Shown here: in pieces, positions 17,830 to 26,614 of the stretch
Position numbering within the stretch: the stretch's first letter is position 1
How the letters are laid out: each line of letters begins with the position of its first letter
Made by a program: the position numbers and the translations under genes
Assembly (NCBI RefSeq): GCF_000337215.1
Contig: NZ_AOHZ01000081.1
Location: forward strand, 85,290 to 149,289
DNA length: 64,000 nt
Direction: 5' to 3'
Source: Natronolimnohabitans innermongolicus JCM 12255
GTDB lineage: Archaea > Halobacteriota > Halobacteria > Halobacteriales > Natrialbaceae
The notes under the pieces: model-generated
The model's input: only the letters and a program-made list of their open reading frames with translations
Told to the model about the DNA's origin: nothing
Databases searched by the model: none

Positions 17830-19685
17830 GCGACACCGCAACCCCCGACTTCGTCGGCGACCACGACGTCGACCAGACCACGCTCGACATCATCGAGAGC
17901 ACGCTCTCGAACACCCGCCACGAGATGGACCGAGTCGTCGAAACGACCGCGATCAGCCCCGTCATCCGCGAGCAGTCCGACCAGTTCCCGCTCATCGCGG
18001 ACGCCCAGGGGCGGATGGTGATGGGCCAGTTCGGCTCCGCCATCGACACCATCCTCGAGAACTCGCCGTTCGACCGGGACGACCTGAACGACGGCGACGT
18101 GATCGCGACCAACGATCCCTACGCCTGCGCCGGCGCGGTCTCGCACACGCCGGACATGCTCCTGTTGCGTCCGATCTTCTACGAGGGCGATCTCGTGGGC
18201 TTCTCGAGCCAGTGGGGGAACCTGATGGACGTCGGCGGGAAGACGCCGGGCAGCATGCCCGTCCAGGCGACGACCATCTTCGAGGAGGGGATGCGGCTGC
18301 CGCCGGTCAAACTCTACAAGGAAGGCGAGTTCGACAGCGAACTGCTCGAGACGTTCGCGCACAACACGCGCCTGCCCGAGCACGCCGAGGCAGACATCAA
18401 GGCGCTGGCCGCGGGGACGAAAGCGGCCGAGACGCGCGTCCACGAACTCTGTGACCGGTTCGGGAAGGAGACGTACGTCGAGGCCTGCGACGCCATCCTC
18501 GACCGGACTCGCGCCGGGATGATCGACCTCATCCACGAGTTCGTCCCCGAGGGCGAGCGCTACACCTTCGAGGACTACGTCGACGACGACGGGATGGGCA
18601 ACGGGCCGATCAAGCTCCACCTCGAGATCTACCGGGAGGGCGATACGGTCTACCTCGACTGGACCGGAACCGACGAGCAGGTGCCGGGGACGGTGAACTT
18701 CCTGCTGAACGAGCAGATGTTCAAGATGTTCACCGGGGTCTTCCTCATCATGGCCTTCGACCCCCTGCTCACCTTCAACGACGGCTACTACGACCTCTTC
18801 GAGGTGACGCTGCCCCAGGGCTCGGTCGTCCAGCCGGAGTTCCCGGCGGCGCTCGGCAACCGCCTGCCGCTGATGGCCCGCCAGTTCGACGTCCTGCAGG
18901 CGACGTTCTCGAAGCTCATCGACGGCTTCTCCGTGGCCGGCAGCTACGGGACTTCGCCGAACCTCGTCTACGCGGGCACCGATTCCGAGGGCAACGACTT
19001 CCAGATGCTCGAGATCCTCTACGGCGGCATTCCGGCGCGGCCGGGCGGCGACGGTCTCGACGGCCACTCCTGGTGGCCGCTGTTCCGGACCGTCCCCGCG
19101 GAGTACCAGGAGGCCTACTACCCCCTGACCATCGACGAGTACAGCACCCGCGCCGACACCGGCGGCGCCGGCGAGTTCCGCGGCGGCCACGGCATCACGA
19201 AGGTCTACACCTTCGAGGCCGAGGGCGCGATCACGTTCCAGGACGACCGCGCCCACACGTACCCGTGGGGCGTCGACGGCGGCAAGCACGCCCAGACGAG
19301 CGAGAAGAAATTACTCCGAACCGACGGCACCGAGGAGGAGCTCCCCTCGAAGGTCGAAAACGTTCCCGTCTCGGCCGGCGACAAACTCGTCTTCAGCACC
19401 GCCGGCGGCGGCGGACTCGGCGACCCGCTCGAGCGCGACCCCGCGGTCGTCGCGAAAGAGGTCGAGCGCGGCCTCGTGACGGAATCAGCTGCCAGTGACG
19501 AGTACGGCGTCGTCCTCGCCGACGACGGCGGCGTGGACGAGGCGGCGACCGCGGACCGCCGCGAGGAGCTCCGGTCCGAACGCGACGAGCCCGCGGCCTT
19601 CGACTACGGGCCGCTGCCGGACGACGCCGACCTCGAGGAACGCATCGCCGCTGAACGCCGCGAGTTCGAGGATCGACACGACTGA
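17826..19685 (+). CDS. hyuB: Hydantoinase/oxoprolinase family protein, subunit B
   Basis: A 619-aa partner of HyuA, cytoplasmic. The N-terminus has the family LDIIESTLSNTRHEMDRVVE and ISPVIREQSD. DGDVIATNDPYACAGAVSHTPDM carries histidines typical of the B-subunit metal site. GGGGLGDPLERDP near the C-terminus is also conserved. Translation starts at a GTG overlapping the hyuA stop. The stop is three bases before the isochorismatase-like gene, so the operon continues. Confidence 0.85.
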   Translation: MSDTATPDFVGDHDVDQTTLDIIESTLSNTRHEMDRVVETTAISPVIREQSDQFPLIADAQGRMVMGQFGSAIDTILENSPFDRDDLNDGDVIATNDPYACAGAVSHTPDMLLLRPIFYEGDLVGFSSQWGNLMDVGGKTPGSMPVQATTIFEEGMRLPPVKLYKEGEFDSELLETFAHNTRLPEHAEADIKALAAGTKAAETRVHELCDRFGKETYVEACDAILDRTRAGMIDLIHEFVPEGERYTFEDYVDDDGMGNGPIKLHLEIYREGDTVYLDWTGTDEQVPGTVNFLLNEQMFKMFTGVFLIMAFDPLLTFNDGYYDLFEVTLPQGSVVQPEFPAALGNRLPLMARQFDVLQATFSKLIDGFSVAGSYGTSPNLVYAGTDSEGNDFQMLEILYGGIPARPGGDGLDGHSWWPLFRTVPAEYQEAYYPLTIDEYSTRADTGGAGEFRGGHGITKVYTFEAEGAITFQDDRAHTYPWGVDGGKHAQTSEKKLLRTDGTEEELPSKVENVPVSAGDKLVFSTAGGGGLGDPLERDPAVVAKEVERGLVTESAASDEYGVVLADDGGVDEAATADRREELRSERDEPAAFDYGPLPDDADLEERIAAERREFEDRHD

Positions 19686-19688
19686 CTC

Positions 19689-20366
19689 GTGGGAGACGAA
19701 CGCCACACCACCCACCGCACGATGGACTGGCCACACGACTTCGACGGCTACGACGAGACCGACTTCGGCTCGAGCGTCGGCCTCGGCGACCGTCCCGCAC
19801 TGCTCGTGATCGACCTGATCAACGCCTTCACCGATCCCGAGGGGAGTCTCGGCTCGGACGTCGAGGACGTCCTCGCGGAGACGAGCCGACTGCTCGAGGC
19901 CTTCCGCAAGCGCGACCTGCCGCGGTACTTCACGACGGTCGCCTACGAGGAGTCCTACGGCGACGCCGGGCGATTCGTCGAGAAGGTGCCTGCGCTTCGC
20001 GAACTGCGACTGGGCACCGACGCGGTCGATGTCGACGACCGCGTCGCGCCCGTCGATGACGAGCGCGTGATTCTGAAGAAGTACGCGAGCGCCTTCTTCG
20101 GGACCGACCTGCAGACGGAACTGACGACGGATCGGGTCGACACGCTCGTGCTGACGGGCGTGACGACCAGCGGCTGCGTCCGCGCGACGGCGGTCGACAG
20201 CCTCCAGCACGGCTACCGAACGATCGTCCCCGCCGATGCCGTCGGCGACCGCGCCGAGGGCCCGCATCACGCGAACCTCTTCGACATCGACGCGAAGTAC
20301 GGCGACGTCGTGACGACCGACCACCTCCTCGAGCGACTCGAGACGTTCCCTGCAAATGACGAGTGA
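19689..20366 (+). CDS. Isochorismatase-family cysteine hydrolase
   Basis: A 225-aa amidohydrolase with the family triad: D42 in LLVIDLINAF, a Lys in VILKKYASAF (about 131) and C163 in TGVTTSGCVRAT. Relatives hydrolyse N-carbamoylsarcosine, maleamate, ureidoacrylate or nicotinamide. Next to HyuAB, a role on an N-carbamoyl or amide intermediate is the best inference. The GTG at 19689 lies three bases after the hyuB stop; an ATG at 19722 is an alternative start that removes 11 polar residues. Cytoplasmic. Confidence 0.83.
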   Translation: MGDERHTTHRTMDWPHDFDGYDETDFGSSVGLGDRPALLVIDLINAFTDPEGSLGSDVEDVLAETSRLLEAFRKRDLPRYFTTVAYEESYGDAGRFVEKVPALRELRLGTDAVDVDDRVAPVDDERVILKKYASAFFGTDLQTELTTDRVDTLVLTGVTTSGCVRATAVDSLQHGYRTIVPADAVGDRAEGPHHANLFDIDAKYGDVVTTDHLLERLETFPANDE

Positions 20367-20441
20367 GACAACGCCCGATTCCACCGACGACCCGCGAACC
20401 GCATCGACACCGACTTCCCCGCTACTCCCGAGTGATCGGCC

Positions 20442-21389
20442 ATGACCGACGCAGGTGCCCAACTCCGCGAACTGCTCGAGCGCGACGAACTGCTGGTCTG
20501 TCCCGGTGTCCACGACCCGCTCACCGCGGCCGTCGCCGACGCCGTCGGCTTCGACGCCATCTACATGACCGGGTACGGAACCTCGCTCTCGAAGACGGGC
20601 TACCCCGACGCCGGCCTCATCACGATGCCGGAGATGATCGACAACGCGGCGACCATCCAGGAGCGCATCGACGTGCCGCTGATCGCCGATTCCGACAACG
20701 GCTACGGGAACGCGACGAACGTCGTCCGAACCGTCCGCGAGTACATCAAAGCCGGCGTGGGCGCGATCCACATCGAAGACCAGACCTTCCCCAAGCGCTG
20801 TGGCCACACGAAGGGCCGACAGGTCGTTCCACGGGAGGAGGCGGTCGGCAAGATCCGCGCCGCCGCCGACGTCCGCGACGAGCGCGGCGAGGAGTTCGTG
20901 CTCATCGCCAGAACCGACGCCCGCGGCACCGGCGACGGCTCGCTCGACGAGGCGATCGGCCGCGTCAACGACTTCCTCGAGGCCGGCGCCGACGTCGCCT
21001 TCGTCGAGGGGCCGACCGACGAGGATGAACTCGAGCGCATCGGGCGCGAGGTCGATGGATGGCTCGTCTACAACTTCGTCGGGGACCTCGGCTCCTCGCC
21101 GTACGTCGAGCTGGAGGCGCTCGAGTCGTACGGCTTCGACCTCGTGCTCTTTCCGATCGCGTCGACGCTGTCGACGATCGCGAACGTCCACGCCGATCTG
21201 GCGGCGTTCGCCGAGGACCCCGTCGACGCGATGCGGGACATCGACGACGCGTTCAACGACCGGCCGCTGGGGAGCCTCCACGAGTTCTCGGGCTTCCCCG
21301 AGGTCGTCGAGTGGGAGGAGCGGTACCTCCCCGAAGAGGACCAGGAGAAGTACGAGGGATCGCTCGGCGACGACCTCGAGGGCGAGTGA
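20442..21389 (+). CDS. Isocitrate lyase/PEP mutase family lyase (PrpB-like)
   Basis: A 315-aa TIM-barrel enzyme. DSDNGYGN (residues about 83-90) and IHIEDQ (about 109-114) provide the Mg-binding acids, and PKRCGH places the catalytic C120 found in C-C bond-cleaving members such as 2-methylisocitrate lyase. This argues against a phosphonomutase, which lacks that Cys. Fourth gene of the hyu operon, 75 bases after the hydrolase. It probably splits a hydroxy-diacid made by the preceding steps. It ends 15 bases before a copy of the 110-bp palindromic element. Confidence 0.83.
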   Translation: MTDAGAQLRELLERDELLVCPGVHDPLTAAVADAVGFDAIYMTGYGTSLSKTGYPDAGLITMPEMIDNAATIQERIDVPLIADSDNGYGNATNVVRTVREYIKAGVGAIHIEDQTFPKRCGHTKGRQVVPREEAVGKIRAAADVRDERGEEFVLIARTDARGTGDGSLDEAIGRVNDFLEAGADVAFVEGPTDEDELERIGREVDGWLVYNFVGDLGSSPYVELEALESYGFDLVLFPIASTLSTIANVHADLAAFAEDPVDAMRDIDDAFNDRPLGSLHEFSGFPEVVEWEERYLPEEDQEKYEGSLGDDLEGE

Positions 21390-21404
21390 TCGACGGCGCC
21401 CGGT

Positions 21405-21514
21405 ATGCTGCCGGACAGCAGTCAGTGCACCGTCGGTCGCGAACGTCTAGCCGTCTCCGACAGCGACGGCCGAATTCGAGCGACCGAGCGTCGAATAGGT
21501 CTGTCCGGCAGTAC
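21405..21514 (+). repeat. 110-bp palindromic element, copy 2
   Basis: Left end ATGCTGCCGGACAG and right end CTGTCCGGCAGTAC are 14-bp terminal inverted repeats. CAGTCAGTGCACCGTCGGTC next to the left end matches copy 1 exactly. Same length (110 bp) and orientation as copy 1; it starts 15 bases after the stop of the PrpB-like gene. Confidence 0.75.
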
Positions 21515-21813
21515 TAATCGATGGCCACTCTGACGGCCCGCTGCCGGGGACGTCGCTGGCGACGGTCACACCGCGCGCCGGCGGAGTACGGCGCGTTCGA
21601 ACTCGCGAAACCACAACGGACGTTCGTGATAGTTAATGGCGCCGGAGTTGGCAACTCGAAAATGAGTACTCGGTGTCGAGTTGTGACCGGTCGCCAGTAG
21701 GCGGCTCACGGCGGTGAGCAGCCCACAGCTACTGTCGTCGCCCGCTATTGGTATTTATTCAATTTCCGGGGAAATAATAACCGCCAGTAACTATCATCTA
21801 CTTCTATTATCGT

Positions 21814-21834
21814 CCGTGTAGGCCGTCTACACGG
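21814..21834 (+). promoter_or_regulatory. Inverted repeat in the ppc promoter
   Basis: CCGTGTAG (21814-21821), five bases, CTACACGG (21827-21834): a perfect 8-bp inverted repeat 34-54 bases before the ppc ATG, just upstream of a possible TATA-like GGATTTTT. Candidate operator. Confidence 0.4.
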
Positions 21835-21867
21835 GGATTTTTGGGGTCGTAGTCGTACGGTCTCGGT

Positions 21868-24558
21868 ATGGTTCTACACAACAGGGCGGTTCGACAGGAC
21901 GTCCGCGAACTGGGTGCGTTGCTCGGCGACGTCCTCGAGGACCAGACGTCGCGTCGGGCGTTCGATACGGTCGAGTCGTGTCGCCGGTCAGCGATCGACT
22001 ATCGCTCCGGTGACCTCGAGTCCCGGGAACCGCTGATCTCGGAACTCGAGGGACTCTCCCCCCACCAGCAGGGGATCGTCGCTCGCGGCTTTACCACCTA
22101 CTTCGAGCTAATCAACCTCGCGGAGGAACGCGAGCGCGTTCGCACGATCCGAACGGCCTCCCAGGAGGGGACCCTCGAGGACAGCCTCGAGACCGCCGCC
22201 GCGGAACTGGGCGAGAGCGACACGGAGACGGTAACGCAGGTGCTCGACGACGTCCTGATCGAGCCGACGTTTACGGCCCACCCGACGGAGGCGCGTCGGA
22301 AGACCGTCAAGTCGAAGCTGCGGACGATTTCGACGCACATCGAGACGCTGGACGAACGGCTACTGACCGACAAGGAAGCGGGACAGGTCTGGCGCGATAT
22401 CGACGCCGAGGTGACGAGCCTCTGGCAGACCCCCCAGGTCCGCAACCGCCAGCCCGAACCCGAAGACGAGGCCCGAAACGTCCAGTGGTACCTGGAGAAC
22501 ACGCTGTTCGACGTCGTCGGCGAGGTCTACGACGAACTCGCTGACGCCATCGACGACGAAATCGACGGCGGTCTCGAGATTCCCAAACTGTTCGAGTTCC
22601 GCTCGTGGGCCGGCAGCGACCGCGACGGCAACCCCTACGTCACCCCCGAGGTCACCGCCAACACCCTCGAGACTCAGCGCGAGGTCGTCCTCGAGAAGTA
22701 CCGCGACGAACTCAAACGCCTCTCGGGCGTCCTCAGCCAGGACGGCAGTCGCATCGACCCCGGCTCGTCGTTCGCGGCCTCCCTCGAGGACGACCGCGAG
22801 CGCCTGCCCGGCAGCGCACGCACCGCCGAGGAGCGCTACCCCGACGAGCCCTACCGCCAGAAGCTCAAGCTGATGCGCGAGCGCCTCGAACGCGTCGGCG
22901 ACGTGCGCCCGGGCGGTTACAACGACGTCGACGACCTCCTCGAGGACCTCGAGATCATCGCCGAGAGCCTGCGGGACAACGGCGCCGAGAGCGTCGTCGA
23001 CGCCCACGTCGACCCCATCCGCCGGCAGGTCGCCACCTTCGGCTTCTCGCTTGCCAGCCTCGACCTGCGCGAACACCAGCAGAAACATACCGACGCCATC
23101 GCCGAAGCCCTCGAGCGAGAGGGCATCGATTACCGAGCGCTCTCCGAGGACGAACGCGTCGAGTTGTTGACCGACGCCGTCCTCCAGGACGATCCCGTTG
23201 TCGACCTCACGGACACGGCGGATCTCTCCGACGACTCCGCACGGGTGTTGACGCTGTTCGACAGCCTCGGCGACTGGCAAACCGAATACGGCGTCGAGGC
23301 CATCGACACCTACGCCATCTCGATGACCGAAGAGCCCAGTCACGTCCTCGAGGTGCTGTTCCTCGCCGATCAGGCCGGCGTCGTCTCCCTGCCCGAGCAC
23401 TCTGGGATCGACATCGTGCCGCTGCTCGAGACCGAGTACGCCCTCTCTGGGGCCCGACGGATCATGGGGACGCTGTTCGAGAACGAGGCCTACGCGCAGG
23501 CCCTCGAGGCCCGCGGCCGAACCCAGGAGATCATGCTCGGCTACTCCGACTCGAACAAGGAAAACGGCTTTCTCGCCGCGAACTGGTCGCTGTACAAGAA
23601 CCAGCGCCGCCTCGGGGAGATCTGCGACGACCACGACGTGACGATGCGGCTGTTCCACGGCCGCGGCGGCTCGATCTCCCGCGGCGGCGGCCCGATGAAC
23701 GAAGCGTTGCTCGCGCTGCCGAACTCGACCGTGACGGGGCAGGTCAAGTTCACCGAGCAGGGCGAGGCCATCGCCGAGAAGTACGCCAACCCCCGCATCG
23801 CCGAGCGCAACATCGAACAGATGCTCAACGCCCAGTTGCGCGCGCGCCTCGACGCGATGGACCAGCCCGAAGAAGACGTCCCCGACGAGTGGGTCGAGGC
23901 CATGGAGACCATGGCTGACGCCGCCCGCCGGGAGTATCGCGACCTCCTCGAGAGCGACGGCTTCGTCCGCTACTTCGAGCAGGCGACGCCGATCACCGTC
24001 ATCGAGAACCTCGACCTGGGATCGCGGCCGGCCTCGCGCAGCGGCGAGCGCACCGTCGAGGACCTGCGAGCGATCCCGTGGGTGTTCTCCTGGACCCAGT
24101 CGCGGTGTATCCTCCCCGGCTGGTACGCGATCGCATCGGGGATCGACGCCTACTTGGACGACGGTGGAGCCGTCGAAACCCTCCAGGAGATGTACGACGA
24201 GTGGGCCTTCTTCCGGACCACGCTCGACAACGCCTCGCTCTCGCTGTCGCGTAGCGAACTCGAGATCGCCGACCAGTACGCCGACCTCGCCGACGAGGAG
24301 CTCCGCGAGCGGTTCTTCCCGCGGGTCTCCGCGGAGTACGAGCGCGCGAGCGACCTGATCACCACCATCGCCCAGCGCGAGACGCTCCACACCCGCGACT
24401 GGCTCGGCGAGAACCTCGAGCGGCGCAACCCCTACGTCGATCCGTTGAACCTGCTGCAGGTCCACCTGCTCGGGCAGAATCACCGCACGGACCTTGAGGA
24501 ACGGACCCTGCGGCTGACGGTCAAGGGGATCGCCGCCGGGATGAAAAACACCGGGTAG
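21868..24558 (+). CDS. ppc: Phosphoenolpyruvate carboxylase, bacterial type
   Basis: Anaplerotic carboxylation of PEP to oxaloacetate in the cytoplasm. The 896-aa length is full size. Catalytic motifs are FTAHPTEARRKT near residue 135, LGYSDSNKENGF near 560 and FHGRGGSISRGGGP near 600, and the C-terminus is the family ending MKNTG. It is the full-length bacterial type rather than the short archaeal PepcA. An inverted repeat in the promoter region suggests regulation. It stands alone, followed by a convergent gene. Confidence 0.95.
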   Translation: MVLHNRAVRQDVRELGALLGDVLEDQTSRRAFDTVESCRRSAIDYRSGDLESREPLISELEGLSPHQQGIVARGFTTYFELINLAEERERVRTIRTASQEGTLEDSLETAAAELGESDTETVTQVLDDVLIEPTFTAHPTEARRKTVKSKLRTISTHIETLDERLLTDKEAGQVWRDIDAEVTSLWQTPQVRNRQPEPEDEARNVQWYLENTLFDVVGEVYDELADAIDDEIDGGLEIPKLFEFRSWAGSDRDGNPYVTPEVTANTLETQREVVLEKYRDELKRLSGVLSQDGSRIDPGSSFAASLEDDRERLPGSARTAEERYPDEPYRQKLKLMRERLERVGDVRPGGYNDVDDLLEDLEIIAESLRDNGAESVVDAHVDPIRRQVATFGFSLASLDLREHQQKHTDAIAEALEREGIDYRALSEDERVELLTDAVLQDDPVVDLTDTADLSDDSARVLTLFDSLGDWQTEYGVEAIDTYAISMTEEPSHVLEVLFLADQAGVVSLPEHSGIDIVPLLETEYALSGARRIMGTLFENEAYAQALEARGRTQEIMLGYSDSNKENGFLAANWSLYKNQRRLGEICDDHDVTMRLFHGRGGSISRGGGPMNEALLALPNSTVTGQVKFTEQGEAIAEKYANPRIAERNIEQMLNAQLRARLDAMDQPEEDVPDEWVEAMETMADAARREYRDLLESDGFVRYFEQATPITVIENLDLGSRPASRSGERTVEDLRAIPWVFSWTQSRCILPGWYAIASGIDAYLDDGGAVETLQEMYDEWAFFRTTLDNASLSLSRSELEIADQYADLADEELRERFFPRVSAEYERASDLITTIAQRETLHTRDWLGENLERRNPYVDPLNLLQVHLLGQNHRTDLEERTLRLTVKGIAAGMKNTG

Positions 24559-24573
24559 AGGGAGGCTCCGACT

Positions 24574-25101
24574 CTACTCGTCCTCGCCGTATCGCTCCGC
24601 GGCCGACTCGAAGCCGAGTTCGTCGTACTCGCGACTCCGGCGCCCCTCGAGTTCCGCGACGGCGTCGGGTTCCGGCGACGCGTCGTCGGTGATCCGCGCC
24701 CACGAGTTGTGGACCTTGGCGTGACACCACCGACAGAGGTAGACCGTGATCTCGTGGGTCAGCCGCTCGCCGTCTCGAGCGTAGGAGAGGTGGTGCTCCT
24801 CGAGCAACGGGCGCTCGTCGTCGTGGGCCATCCGTTTTTCCTCAAGCCCGCAGCGGACGCACTCTCGGTCGCGGTTGCGAGACCGGAACTGCGGACAGTC
24901 GGCCCACGACCAGTCCGACTCGGGGTCGACGACGGGGCACTCGTAGTCGTCTTCGGCGCGCTCGCGGGCGAACTCGGGGTCGTGTTCGTAGTGGTCGAAT
25001 GCGTACCGGCAGTTTCCGTCGCCGGTGAGGTAGTCACAGACGCCGGCGAACTCGTAGGGATCGTCGACGCCGACCGACGTTCCCCGTGGCGTCTTCTCCA
25101 T
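24574..25101 (-). CDS. HNH-like zinc protein (DUF7097-like)
   Basis: A 175-aa acidic protein. An N-terminal part contains GDGNCRYAF and several acidic/aromatic stretches. The C-terminal half has an HNH-type zinc framework: CVRCGL, then LEEHHLSYARDGE, then LCRWCHAKVH. The ATG at 25101 (MEKTPRGTS) is chosen; an in-frame GTG at 25143 would add 14 residues whose codons (CTA, ACA) are atypical here. It is convergent with ppc. Nuclease activity is only the family expectation; the domain name is from memory. Confidence 0.7.
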   Translation of the reverse strand: MEKTPRGTSVGVDDPYEFAGVCDYLTGDGNCRYAFDHYEHDPEFARERAEDDYECPVVDPESDWSWADCPQFRSRNRDRECVRCGLEEKRMAHDDERPLLEEHHLSYARDGERLTHEITVYLCRWCHAKVHNSWARITDDASPEPDAVAELEGRRSREYDELGFESAAERYGEDE

Positions 25102-25276
25102 GTCTGTTAGCACCCGTTCGAACGCGGCGGAGTTGAACCTCACGGCTGCCGTTCGACGAGCGACCGTCCGGTGTGATCGTGACCGACGCGAACGGTACGA
25201 ACGAAACGAACGATATGGTACCGATCGACGACAACGACGAGCGACTGCTCGAGTCGGCCTCTTACGATGGCCCGCC

Positions 25277-25951
25277 TCAGTCGACCGTCCGCTTCGAGTC
25301 CGAATCGACCGCGGTCAGGTACTGCTCGAGGAGGTCGGGAAACTCCCGCCCGCGAATAAAGCGCAGCCCGAAGTCCTCGGTCCAGTCGATGATCCCGTTG
25401 TCCTCGGTGACCACGCCGGCCTCGAGTTCGCGGGCCAAGATTAGGAGGTCGAAGTCCTCGCGGGAGTCGAGGACGCCGGTGCGCATCGCCCGACGGTACT
25501 TCTCGCGCAGATCCGAGATGACGGCGTCGGTCTCGGTCATGTGCTCGTGATCCGCGAGCGGTCCGTCGTCGATCGCCTCGACCTCGCGGACGGCTTCCTC
25601 GGAGACGCGCAGCCCGCGGTCGACGCGGTCGCTCATCTCGTCGACGAAGCTGTAGACGACGTTCGCGGGCACCGAAACCGCGTACCGATCGGGGTGTTTT
25701 CGGATCACCCAGGTGTTGAGCTTCGAGTAGATTTCGTCGTCGACATCTCGCGCCGCGAGCATCGTCGTCAACTCGTCGTGGATCGTCGGCGGCACGTAAC
25801 AGGAGATGCCGAGGTTGAGGCGCGCGTTCGCGATCAACTCGAGCAACCGGAGGACGGCGTCCTCGAGGGACTCGTCGTCGCGGCGGATCTCCTCGGTGAT
25901 AAACAGCGAGGTGTCGAGAACGAACCGCTGTTTGAACGCCTCGGTGGCCAT
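25277..25951 (-). CDS. RNA ligase partner protein, PIN-domain HARP family
   Basis: A 224-aa PIN-domain protein. FVLDTSLFI at residues 10-18 supplies the first acidic residue, ETDAVISD and the [11 protein letters not shown] region the middle ones, and [11 protein letters not shown] the last. This family (named for its RNA ligase neighbour) includes the Aquifex minimal protein-only RNase P homologues; haloarchaeal members were reported not to be the main RNase P. Here the RNA ligase gene is indeed close (26615-27742), divergent across one intervening gene. Predicted metal-dependent RNase acting on tRNA-like RNA; physiological substrate unknown. Confidence 0.85.
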   Translation of the reverse strand: MATEAFKQRFVLDTSLFITEEIRRDDESLEDAVLRLLELIANARLNLGISCYVPPTIHDELTTMLAARDVDDEIYSKLNTWVIRKHPDRYAVSVPANVVYSFVDEMSDRVDRGLRVSEEAVREVEAIDDGPLADHEHMTETDAVISDLREKYRRAMRTGVLDSREDFDLLILARELEAGVVTEDNGIIDWTEDFGLRFIRGREFPDLLEQYLTAVDSDSKRTVD

Positions 25952-26049
25952 ACCGCGTGTTCGTGGCGAACGGGGAAATAAGTGGACCCGGGTCGCGGGC
26001 CGGAAATGGATCCGCGTCGCGGGCTACGCTTCGACCGCCGGAACGGCGC

Positions 26050-26496
26050 CTAGACGTCGGGCTGTTTCTCCGGATCCGCACCCAGCCCGGCCTCGGAGAC
26101 GATCTCCGCACCGATCGAGGAGAGTTCGACGGAGACGTCGCCGGGGGCGACCTTGCTGATCTCGTCGACGTTGCCCGCGAGCACCGTCAGGATGTCGTCC
26201 GGATTGGCGTACAGCAACATGTTACCGTCTTCGCCCTCCGCGACCAGTTGCGTGTCGTTCAGAACGATCTGGTCGTTCTGGATCGTCGCCGCCACGACGG
26301 GCAGCGCCTCGGGTTTGCCCTGTTCGTCGTCGCGGACCCGCCGGATGTGGACGGCCTCGAGGTCCAGTGCGTCTTTGTGCTCCTGGATCACCTCGGCGCA
26401 GCTGACCATATCCTGGAGGAGCTGGGACTTCTGCTCGCCGCCGTGTCCGTCGTCGCCCTCGAGACAGTGCTGACAGACGCGAAGTTCGAGTCGCAT
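26050..26496 (-). CDS. Conserved haloarchaeal protein with N-terminal CxxC, between RNA ligase and its partner
   Basis: A 148-aa acidic protein starting MRLELRVCQHCLEG, with a C8-x2-C11 pair and no second pair, so a dimeric metal site or a redox pair is possible. The middle is an alpha/beta domain (LDLEAVHIRRVRDD, VVAATIQNDQIVLND). No signal or membrane segment. It lies 98 bases upstream of the RNA ligase partner on the same strand and is divergent from the RNA ligase (118 bases between starts), so it may belong to the same RNA-processing unit. Function unknown. Confidence 0.7.
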   Translation of the reverse strand: MRLELRVCQHCLEGDDGHGGEQKSQLLQDMVSCAEVIQEHKDALDLEAVHIRRVRDDEQGKPEALPVVAATIQNDQIVLNDTQLVAEGEDGNMLLYANPDDILTVLAGNVDEISKVAPGDVSVELSSIGAEIVSEAGLGADPEKQPDV

Positions 26497-26614
26497 TGAA
26501 CTGTCGTTGTGCCTCGAGACCGATGAGAATTCCGTTTCCGGGAACCGCCGCGACCGGCCGGGCCGACGGCTTCGGGTGCGCGTTTTTTGCCCCGCCGCGC
26601 CGTACCGCTTCGTG

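Larger units (their letters stand above)
21390..21867. other. Gene-free spacer before ppc
   Basis: About 480 bases: a 110-bp palindromic element (21405-21514), then GC-rich unassigned sequence, then an AT-rich stretch (TATTTATTCAATTTC and AAATAATAA around 21750-21780) and a promoter-proximal inverted repeat (21814-21834). No gene seen. Confidence 0.65.

Noticed and set aside
14226..25101. The two HNH-like proteins as parts of a defence system
   Set aside because: Neither has restriction, phage, toxin or CRISPR neighbours; they are isolated and the HNH framework alone is not evidence of defence.
25173..25550. Plus-strand ORF starting with an acidic 40-residue stretch
   Set aside because: It runs antisense through the 3' half of the HARP-family gene and turns Arg/Ser-rich there; no stop separates a short gene.
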